In this document: positions 13,469 through 64,000 of the stretch, one piece after another
How the letters are laid out: each line of letters starts with the position of its first letter
How positions within the stretch are numbered: position 1 is the first letter of the stretch
Source of the DNA: Camarhynchus parvulus
Taxonomy: Eukaryota > Chordata > Aves > Passeriformes > Thraupidae
NCBI RefSeq assembly: GCF_901933205.1
Contig: NC_044585.1
Span: forward strand, 3,844,001-3,908,000
Direction of reading: 5' to 3'
Length of the DNA: 64,000 bases
Notes under the pieces: generated by a model
The model's database searches: none
What the model was told of the DNA's origin: nothing
Seen by the model: only the letters and a program-made list of their open reading frames with translations
Made by a program: the position numbers and the translations under genes

Positions 13469-16400
13469 AGGAAGAATATACTGGGTTTGGAGCCTTTTCT
13501 TTCCAGGTAGTAAAGGAAATTTAAAAGTGAGAAAAAACAATGTGAGCCAGGCCAATCACCATGAGAAATGGTGAAGAGCACTCCAAAAAAAGCAATTTCA
13601 CCATGCAGTGACCTCCAAAGCAGCCAGAAATTGTCATTCACTTCCTTTATGAACCTTAAATTACTTCACTGTTTGTCAGTGTATTTCTTAATCACTTATT
13701 CATCACCATTCTTAACATGGAAAAGCTGTTTAAAAATGAGAATCCCACCACAGTCACTGTAAAATATCTCCTGGCCTCCAAGCAAACATTATAGAACTAA
13801 TTCTAGAAGAATTAAAAAAAGTAACATGTAGGCTGTCATTGCCGAGCTCTTCGGGACAGGAACGAACACACCCACTCAGAGCAAGAACATCTAAAATCCA
13901 TAAGGTACCAAAATCGTGATTCCAGATTAAAAAATAGGCAGGCAATCAAATCCAAATTTCTTTTAGTCTCACCTGGAAGAGTCCTTTGACATTAAAACTG
14001 TCATTGCCTCATCTGCTGCTTTTATTTATACTCTGCACAAAGTGCTACTATTGTGCTTTTTCACCCTATTGACACTGCCCACCATGCCACAGGGCTGCAG
14101 AGCACAGATTATTGGTTACTGGAATTTTGGAATAAATCTTCAAAGGAAAAATACAGAGTTTATTTCAAGTTCAATTACACAAAGAATCCAAGTCTACCTC
14201 TGTATTTTAAATCATCAGAGTTAGTAAAGACTGGGTTTGTTTTCTTTTAAAAAGCTGGCATAATTTTAACAGACATATTTTGTTTAATCTATTTGCATAC
14301 ATCATTTTGATACTTCAGTCTAATGGTATACCTGGGCACTGATACCCAATCCCACAAACAAGCAAATTATTGCTGTAGTTGAGGAAAGGATGTCTTTTCT
14401 GTGGATTTGTTGATTTAAGGCAAAGAAAAGAGTCCTGCTGTGAGCATCCAGAATTAATTCACCCTAGGACCAACATATGATTAAATTTTAATAATAAGTT
14501 TAATTGTGCTCTCAAAAGAATTCTGTCTCTTCACCATAAAGGTATTTCTGTTCTTTTTTTCTCTTGGAATCTAAGTAAAATATAACTGGATATGGCCATT
14601 TTTACATGATTATTCTATCTAAATTCCAGAGTAATTGAGTGTTATGTTAGATGCAGTTGCCATCTGATAAGCAGCACCTGTCCTATTCTAGGTTTTATCT
14701 TGTAAACCAGAGTTGCCTCCCCTTCCCCATCAATGAAAACATGCAAGTGGTTCCTTAGGACATTTAAAACAAAACATTTTTTTATAATGGCTCAGATACT
14801 TTATCAGTTTTGCTTTAATTAAGCTCCTGTCACCTGTTGCTGTGCAACATGTAATTCCCATTAAGTCATGACAAATGTAGTTTTCAGCAGCTCCAGGAGA
14901 TGTTAATGTGAACACATCAATATTCATGTCTCTTGACAGATTGTGAGGTTTAATAAATTGCTTTCTATAAAATAATTTTTGTGGAATCAGGGATGTTCCT
15001 CTGATAGCACAAAGGAAGCCTGAAGCTGAGATATCTAAAATATCATTTGCTTTTCACTGCATCTGCAAGTTAATAAATTATTTCTCTGGAAAGTAATGAG
15101 GGATTTGTTTTAGGCTAAATATAAAAAAATGTAGACAACAATTAGGATTAAAAAAAGCACTTCACTTTCATGAGGTTAAATGCTCAGTTTGCACATAAAG
15201 AAAGATTCTTAGTGACCCAATTCTGTTACTATTTCATTTTGGTCACACCAGAAATTCATCATGATTATATTTTGGCTTACAGGGAAATTCAACATATGGC
15301 TGTGTTAGGAGAGTGTGGTCACAACTGAGCAGTGTGTGCTGGAATGAGGAACCCTCAGAACTGGGATTTGGTCTGAAGAGCATCATCACATATGTCTGTT
15401 TGCATTTTTATTAATAAATCAAAAGAGAGATGACAACTATGTATCTAATAGGAAGGCCCTGTGTTTTAAAAACTGTTTTAATGAATTTTACTTCTGTAAA
15501 TATAAAGAAAATAGAAGCTATACATAAAAACCCCCAGTGAATATTAGCACTTGTATAATACAATTATTAGCATATTATTAATACAAACAAAAAAGGCCTT
15601 TAATATTTTAGTCAAAATAACCTTGAAGAATATTATCTCTGTGCCTACCTTCTAGTGAAAGTCTATGGAAGAAACACCAAACAGCCTTTCAGGTCTTTTA
15701 AAGTTTCATTTCCTTTTTGCTTATCCCAGGAGGATGACAGCAGAGTGGTCTTTTTCCAAAAATTCTCAGGAGGAAATTAAAAATACTGCAGAAGGAAAGA
15801 CAAAGTAATTGTTTTCCTGGTGATTATTTCTCGTTGCCTTCATATCTTTGATAAGGAATTTACTAACCTCTTCCATAACTCTTCTTCCCAAATCTGTGTT
15901 TTGCAAATATTCCTATCCCCTCTAGTGTGCATGACTATTATGTCAGGTTGGATACTTTGTGATAGTTTGGGAAAAGAAAGTGGAACAAAATGTGTCAGGA
16001 ATCTAAGGATTATTTAGGTCCCATTAAGCAGTGGGGAGAGCTACACTTAGCAAGGGTTTATGACAGCATTGGAGTCAGCCAAGTTAAACCCTTTATTCTG
16101 AAACAGGCAGTGGTAACCCAGGTGTGATGTTAGGACTGAAGAAAGAGCTTGGTTTATTAAAACCTCTTTTAAATATTGGTGAGTTAGAGGAAGGGATAGA
16201 GCTGATAAAGACAAATTCTTTTTTGTTTTCATATAGTTATAGATTGACATATAGATTAGCTATGGTAAAGGCCTTGCTGAAGAGCATGATTTATTTCTGG
16301 CATCCACATCCCCTGGGAGCCTTGGCTGCAGACCCATCTGCATGTGCAGCATCACAATTTGGAAAGAAGAGAGCTGGAAAGATTTGCAAGGTAGGACAAA

Positions 16401-19400
16401 ACCCCAGGTTTTTGGTCATCCTTAGCTCTTAGCACTGTGATTGCACAAGCCCTGTTTATTGTTTTCTGAGCATATATTCATTAGCACCTTGGGCACAGGC
16501 ACGAGTGCTCAGTGCTCCACAGATGAAAAGATTTCCAAGTAATGCTGCTGTAAATACAGAAGTTCACAGCCAGATGGTGTTGGGGGGGACTTGGCAGCTC
16601 TGTGCCCATTAAAATATGGTGAGGTTAGTTAGGATGATATCTGAGCACCAGGCTCTTGGCAAAAACCTGGAGTACCTGCCTGCCTGGTCATTTACTTCTA
16701 CATTTATGGGGTATCTTAGACCTCAGGCAAGCCTGAAGGGTGTTACTGTGACAAGCAATCCTGGGAACAGTCACCTTGGAGCACAATGCAGCAGCATGAG
16801 GGAGGAGAATTTGGGCCAAGGAAACAAAGGGAAATCCCTACTCTTATAATAAAATAATGTCAAACAGATGGTAACCAATTCAGTGCATGGTGAGATGTCA
16901 AAACATGTTGAGCACCATATTGGGACCTGCTTAGGGAAAATCACAGTGCTATTTATTCTGTTGCACTTTTGAACAACCTATTAATTTAATAGTAGGAATA
17001 AGCCCTTGCTTTGTACAGTTGCAGGTTTGCTGCTGCTCCTTCCAGTTAAGTGAGGTTGTACCCAGGAGCAGCTGTCAAGTTCAAGGAGTGATACATAATT
17101 TGGCTGTTACAAAGGACTGGTGCACTATGATTCCTCTTGATAAAAATATCAAAGGTAGGAAGGAATCATCACTTTCACTCTGAAGGCTTCAGATCATCAA
17201 CTTAAACAAAAAGAAAATATGTGTTTTTCTGAACAGGTATGTATTCCTTTTTTTACCTGTGACAGTAGAAATGGGTACTGAGGTGTTAGCACTGAAACTG
17301 CACAGCTTTTCTCTCTCTCTTCTCCTCCCCTCATCTGCCACTTCAGTTGTTTTCCTACCATTTGATAACAGTTCTAGTGCAACTGCATTTTTATGCTACT
17401 ATTTCATTTTGCTGCTAGACTTTTCCTGTTTACCTAAGTCTGTTACAGAGCAACAAAGAAGGAAAAAAACAGTACGTGATCTTGAATCACATGGCTGCTT
17501 CTAGCAAAATATGCATTTAAAAGCCTTCTTAAAGGGAACTAATGTAACTGGAGTCCTCACCTAAATGATGAGGAAAACTCTATCTGTCCCAAAAGGTTTT
17601 AAGAGCCAGCTTCTTTGCTTGCAAACAGCAAAAAAAAAAAAAATCTTTATTTGGAAAAATTAATTATAAATTAATTTACTGTAAATCAGTAAACTGATGC
17701 TATTGCTGGACCTGTTGGGCAGCTGAGAGAGGCCCGTGGTCCAGCCGAGCAGCTCCCCTGGCTGGTTAAATTTGGGATATTAAACACTAGTGAGCCAGTG
17801 TTTGTGCTCTGAAGGGAAAGGGGAGCATTAATGTACATGAGATGGGACCCTTAATGAGCCATCTCCTCTCTCAGTGTGGATGAGCTGTTCCACAGCATCC
17901 TGCAGAGAGGAGGGAAGGAGAATCATCCACACCTTGTGATTTGAACACAATACAGAACTGAGCTGTTCAGAAGGACAACCCAGGTCGTCTGCTGCCCCCA
18001 TTTTCTAAATCCAAACTGATGTGCAGATGTGGTGGTATCCCCAGTGGAATTAGAAACAGTGGGGATATTTAACAATAATTCTGGCAGTTAAAACAGAGGG
18101 GTTAATGATATTTGCTGAGGAGATAGGCTGGACAGAGGAGCCTGAAGTTCTCTTAGTTTGGATGGCAGACTTGTTCAAAATCTAGGGTAGAGCACCTTTA
18201 GACATGGTAGGGCTCCAATATCAGGGGAGGATGTGGCATTTTACTAAAATGCACTACCATGGCAATTGCCCAGTTCATGCACAGGAAGCTCTTTACTGCA
18301 TTTCTATTTAAGAGCTGATCTCCCTGGGAAATGCGGATGTGGATGAGACACAGCCAGTCACAGTGTCCTGAGTGGAGTCCAAAACCAAATTGGCAGTGCA
18401 GGTAGTGGACAATAAATTAGATTTTAAAAACTCTTTCAGGCTTTGTAACTTGAAATTAACCCAGCTATGTAAGTTTCAGATGAGAAATACACCACAAATA
18501 TGGCAGTGTTCCAGGGGTGGACTGGGGGGTGTGAAAGGAAGCAGAAATCTGTAAAATGATTTGTATGAAGTCAATTGTAATAAATCCATCAGTGCATTAC
18601 TTGATCAGCAAGATACCAAAACAGTATTAGCGTCATTAAAATGAATGTAAGAGATCAAACTAAGCAACATGATTATTTTTAAGGGCCACACCACACAGAT
18701 TTCTGTTACCAGATTAAATCTTGCCCAGACACTGTCTAACAAGGGGCTGTGTTTTGCACCCCTGTGATGTCTGCAGGTCTCAGCAGTGCTCCCTGCCGAT
18801 GGCCCACGGATATCTTGGCACGGATTCATCGGATCCCTGCTCACACAAGGTCATCCCGCACCCCACTGCAGCTTCTGACGGCGCCTCACTGACACAGGGC
18901 TGCCGAGCTGGAGGCCTTTCACCAGAGCCTCACTTTAAAGTTAATCACACTGTATTTGAATAAAACGGCCATTTGGAAAGGGTCATAAAGGTCAGGCAAG
19001 CATTTTACAGAATGAAATTTAAAGCTTCTGAAAACCTTTCCATTTCCCCTCTGGCTGCCCTACCTGGCAGCAGCTACTGCCAACTATGACGTCTAGGGTA
19101 GGGCTGAGCCAGCTCCACTCAGAACCACTGGGAATGAGTCATTTTTCCCTTTTAAGATTCGGCACAGGAAAATAAACAAACAAACAAAAAGGACGTGAAA
19201 TACACGACAAGCGCGAGCAAACCCGTGAGGGCAGAGCAGCGCCAGCGGTGTCCGAAGGCCCTTCTGTGCTCCCTCCGGAGCTGGGGAAGCCCCACGGCAC
19301 CGGAGCCCCCTCACTGTCCCCTCAGGGTCCCCTCAGAGCCCACAGCCGCTCCCGCCCTCACGGGGCCGCCGCCACACCCAGGCAGGGCTTCCGACCCCGT

Positions 19401-19409
19401 CGGCCCGCG

Positions 19410-19414
19410 ATTGG
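19410..19414 (-). promoter_or_regulatory. CIT: Inverted CCAAT box (NF-Y-type)
   Basis: GATTGG in the promoter core, about 55 bp upstream of the CHR-like element. CCAAT boxes are usual partners of CHR elements in G2/M gene promoters. This is a motif match only. Confidence 0.55.
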
Positions 19415-19427
19415 CCCGCGCCGCCGT

Positions 19428-19443
19428 ACCGGAAGTGACGTCA
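19428..19443 (+). promoter_or_regulatory. CIT: Adjacent ETS (CCGGAAGT) and palindromic CRE (TGACGTCA)
   Basis: A perfect 8-bp CRE palindrome at 19436-19443 shares its first base with an ETS/GABP-type CCGGAAGT site. Fused ETS-CRE sites are typical of strong, TATA-less CpG-island promoters bound by GABP and CREB/ATF factors. Confidence 0.6.
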
Positions 19444-19466
19444 GGAGCCCCACGCCCACCGCGCCG

Positions 19467-19472
19467 TTCAAA
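19467..19472 (-). promoter_or_regulatory. CIT: CHR-like cell-cycle element (TTTGAA on the minus strand)
   Basis: TTCAAA on the plus strand is the inverted canonical CHR hexamer. It lies in the CpG-island core, immediately upstream of a GGCGGCGG block that would sit at CDE spacing (four bases) from it on the minus strand. The CHR recruits DREAM and B-MYB-MuvB complexes, which time expression to G2/M. That suits a cytokinesis kinase. Binding is inferred, not shown. Confidence 0.5.
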
Positions 19473-19542
19473 CGCTGGCGGCGGTAAAAGTGGGGCGCGC
19501 GCGGGGGTTGACGGGGCCCGGGGGGCTCCGGGAACGGGGCGA

Positions 19543-19734
19543 CCCTGAGAGGGAACGGGGTTTGGAACAGGGTGGCACTGAGGTGGGGACGGGGTTTGGA
19601 ACAGGGTGGCGCTGAGGGGGAAACGGAGCTTGGGATGGGGCAGCTCTGAGAGGGACCCGGGGCTTGGCACGGGGCAGCTCTGAGGGGGACCCGGGGCTCG
19701 GGATGGGGCAGCTCTGAGGGGAACCCTGGTCTGC
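19543..19734 (+). repeat. 34-bp minisatellite, five full units and a partial sixth
   Basis: Units begin at 19543, 19577, 19611, 19645 and 19679, each exactly 34 bp, with a truncated sixth at 19713. Each has the pattern CTGAG-G-rich-CGGGG-TTGG-GGGGCAGC or close to it. The first two units are more alike (GGTTTGGAACAGGGTGGC), and units three to five form a second subtype (GGGGCAGC ends). The array lies just downstream of the CIT promoter, inside the inferred first intron. Long minus-strand frames over it are the repeat translated, not a gene. Confidence 0.9.
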
Positions 19735-19774
19735 CCGCTGTAACCTCCGGGGTCTGGGGGGCTCCGCGCCCTCC

Positions 19775-19920
19775 CAGCGAGGTGGTGGGGTCACCGTCCC
19801 TGGAGGTTGTTAAGGAAAGGTTGGCCGAGGCGCTGGGTGCCACGGGGAAGGTGGCACGGTGGGGTTCATTCACTGGATGGTCTCGGAGGGTCTTCTTCAA
19901 TGTAATTCTTTCTGTGCTTC
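19775..19920 (+). mobile_element. CR1 LINE 3'-end fragment
   Basis: The sequence runs GAGGTGGTGGGGTCACCGTC, then CTGGAGG, then AAGGAAAGGTTGG, then GGGTGCCA, then TGGATGGTCTCGGAGGGTCT, and ends near TGTAATTCTTTCTGTG. This order matches the 3' region of avian/reptilian CR1 elements. Only the 5'-truncated tail is present, the usual state. It sits in the inferred CIT intron 1, about 190 bp before coding exon 1. The short plus-strand open frame over 19782-19988 is this repeat translated. Confidence 0.85.
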
Positions 19921-20080
19921 TCCCCACTTTAATTGCTGGGGTGCTCCCAGCCTTTAAACTTATAAATTTTGTCCCCGAGGAAAAGTAGATGTTGCTTAAA
20001 TTACATCTCCTCTCATCCATATTTTTTGCTTAGAGTCAGCCAGCCAAGTGCTTCCTGAATGTCCCTGTTCCCTTTTTCAG

Positions 20081-20110
20081 GCACTCGTTTCTATGAGATA
20101 AGCTGTAAAG
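20081..20110 (+). other. CIT: CIT 5' UTR segment of the first coding exon
   Basis: A pyrimidine-rich acceptor (CCCTTTTTCAG, ending at 20080) is followed by 30 bases before the start codon. The upstream part of the 5' UTR must therefore come from a separate exon, probably in the CpG island at about 19.4-19.5 kb. Confidence 0.75.
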
Positions 20111-61980
<41,870 letters not shown>

Positions 61981-64000
61981 GTGAGTATTAAAAACAGATC
62001 ATTGAATTATTTTGAAATTAAGGATAATGAAACAAACAATTTCCTCATTTAATCCTTGATGACACTAGTTCATAATGTGGACTTCTGGCTTCAAGGTGCT
62101 AGTAGGAGCTGGATGGATTGGATTGGATTTCTTTTAGGTTTCAGGTAAACCTCAATTTTGAGGTTTTAGTCTGATCATGAAATTGTCACTGTTCTTCTTT
62201 TTGGAGAAGAAAATAAATTAAAATATCTCATTGCAGTGCAGCTAATAAGAATGGTGTAGCAGCTGCAAAAAATGACTGTAGATGAAGGTCTTTTCTGCTC
62301 ACAAGAAGAAAAGATCTACCTGTCCAAATTCTGAGCTGCATTGTAGATCTAGGCCTGAGTGGGTTTTAAGGAGGATTTTAACACTGTTTGAAGAAACAAG
62401 AAGTGTTAAGGTTCCAAATAATACATTGACAAACAGCAGAGAGAACTCCAGGGTCTGAATTTTTACCTTCTGTAGCCTGAGATCTTTGACATGTTTTAAG
62501 ATTCATTTCATCAGTCCAGGACTGATCTCCAAGGGCTTTGTCTATCCACAGGGACTCTTGCAGTTTAACATTATCTTCGCACTTGTTCATGGCAGTTGAT
62601 GGAGAGTATCTGCCTTCCAGTGACATGAATTACACAAGTGTTGGATAAGGACCACAGTCCTCTGGTCAGCAGTGATTGTAAATTATTCTGGGCTTTTTCT
62701 CTCTACCCCACACTGTGAGCAGGGCTTAATTGCTGGGACTTTTTATCTTGATTGTTTCTCTGCTTCAGTGATTTCCTCAAATGTAATTTTTCATGCTGTA
62801 GGAGTAAGTATCTAATGTGTCAGTTTTCATCTTTTAAAATATCTTTTCAGCATGAGAGTCATTCTGTTTTCCTCACTTGCTCTTTAGCAGTAAGCAAGGG
62901 GGTTATTCTGGACATGGAATATCCAGATAGGAAGAAGTGAGGAAGTACAGCTTTCCAAAGTGCTTTAACCTGTGTTTAAAAGAAATCCTACAGAAGAAAC
63001 TTCACTTTCTGTTCCCTTCCTCATTTTCTTAGATTGACTGTCTAGCTCCCTATGTGTCATCATAGATCTTACATCCAGAGCTATCTCCTGTTGCTCTGGA
63101 TGTTGCCTTTCATTCAGTGACAGCTTTCTCTGAAAACACTTTTGTGATCTCCATGCAAGGAAAAACCAGGTGTGAAAACTCTGTGGCTTCTGTTCACTGC
63201 AGGGTCAGCTGCCTTGCAGAGCTGTAACTCACTATCCAGTGACACTTCAGCTCTGAGTGTGGGGAACAAGCTCCAGCAGTGAAGAATGACCCATAACATT
63301 CCCAGAATGTCAAGAGCTTCAAAGGACTTGTAAAAGTGTTGTGCATTGTAAGGCCCTCCAGTGGGATAAGTGGGATCAGACATCCTCATCAATAAGAAAT
63401 TAATTAAATAGTTCCTAAATGAATAATACATGCCCATGGTACATTCTCTTTGCAGCCCAGGAGAATGCATGTATAATTTAATTGGCCATGGACAGATAAT
63501 TTCATGTTGTGTGCTATGACTGTTCCCGGCTGTCCATCCTGCCTGAGGAATGAGGAAATCAGGGCAATCTTCTCTTGCCAGTGAGGGTCAAGAAATGCTA
63601 ATTACAGTCCTTTCACCAGATGTTCCAAACTCATTTTTATCTGATGGTACCAGTATGATGCAGGCTGTGCTTTTTGGTGACCATGTGACTCCACTTGAAG
63701 GTGATTAGAATTTATACTCCTTTTAAAACCCAACAACACTTTAAGGGAATAATTGTAATATGCTGCTACTTATACAGCCTGATAAAGGATGGATTTATTC
63801 TTTCAGGAGGTTCTCAAGAGAGATCCTTTTTAAGCTGACACAAACTCCTTGAACTAGTCTGGCAAACTTTGGTAGGGAATTACTTTTTATTTGATCTTAT
63901 TGAGAAGCCCCAAACAGCATAAGAATTACAAAAATAAGATTATACAGGAAACAAATATTAAGAAATTGAATTACTTCAGTACTTTTGCAGTCTTCAAAAG
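61981..64000 (+). other. CIT: CIT intron after coding exon 23, open at right edge
   Basis: At least 2.0 kb of intron. I looked for the next citron coiled-coil exon (beginning like VITDLEEQLNQ in the family) and did not find it, so it lies beyond the window. Confidence 0.8.

Larger units (their letters stand above)
1620..19180. other. BICDL1-CIT intergenic region, no gene recognised
   Basis: AT-rich DNA between two divergent promoters. The open frames are short, lack family signatures and are not joined by convincing splice structures. What can be seen is simple sequence and one degraded SINE-like relic at about 8.38-8.57 kb. Enhancers may lie here but cannot be identified from one sequence. 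Confidence 0.7.
19240..19540. promoter_or_regulatory. CIT: CIT CpG-island promoter
   Basis: A CpG-dense block lies about 0.6-0.9 kb upstream of the first coding exon of CIT, which itself begins at a splice acceptor. A non-coding first exon is therefore expected here. There is no TATA box. In order, the block contains an inverted CCAAT box (ATTGG, 19410-19414), a fused ETS and CRE site (ACCGGAAGTGACGTCA, 19428-19443) and a CHR-like TTCAAA (19467-19472). A possible exon 1 donor, G|GTAAAAG, starts at about 19484, but the exon 1 boundaries are not certain. Confidence 0.8.

Noticed and set aside
19782..19988. Plus-strand 68-codon open frame
   Set aside because: It is the CR1 3' end translated, which does not encode protein in this region.
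19311..20020. Minus-strand proline-rich open frames upstream of CIT
   Set aside because: Their repeated PSQSCPIPS-like translation is the 34-bp minisatellite and GC-rich promoter read in frame, not a gene.

Overview
This is vertebrate nuclear DNA, most likely from a bird. Three things point that way: multi-exon genes with GT-AG introns, compact introns, and a CR1-type retroposon tail at about 19.78-19.92 kb. The locus carries the 5' parts of two genes arranged head to head. They are BICDL1 (minus strand, first coding exon at 918-1238) and CIT, citron Rho-interacting kinase (plus strand, from 20111 to beyond the right edge). As I recall, the same pair is adjacent and divergent on human chromosome 12q24, so this looks like conserved synteny rather than a new arrangement.

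Layout: 1-917 is the start of BICDL1 intron 1. About 640-1500 is a CpG island holding BICDL1 exon 1 and its promoter. About 1.6-19.2 kb is AT-rich intergenic DNA in which I find no gene, only simple repeats and one old SINE-like relic. About 19.24-19.54 kb is the CIT CpG-island promoter, with CCAAT, ETS, CRE and CHR-like elements. It is followed by a 34-bp minisatellite and a CR1 fragment inside the inferred first intron. From 20111 to 61980 I resolved 23 consecutive CIT coding exons. All have consensus splice sites and the phases agree throughout, giving the first 986 codons without a frameshift or stop. They cover the N-terminal extension, the complete AGC-type kinase domain with its C-terminal tail (to about residue 431), and more than 500 residues of coiled coil. 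The Rho-binding region, C1, PH and citron-homology domains expected downstream are outside the window.

The two genes act in cytoskeletal processes. BICDL1 links Rab-bearing vesicles to dynein. CIT works at the cleavage furrow and midbody during cytokinesis.

No wholly new system is apparent. The best leads concern how CIT isoforms may be made. (i) A CpG-enriched patch in the 7-kb intron after the kinase exons holds an ATG-plus-donor mini-exon whose phase fits the next exon, a candidate start for a kinase-less citron. (ii) A read-through of the exon ending at 41393 would stop at 41477, with an AATAAA at 41795, a candidate kinase-only short form. (iii) A 126-bp exon encodes exactly six heptads, so skipping it would keep both frame and coiled-coil register. 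(iv) The promoter has a cell-cycle-type CHR element.
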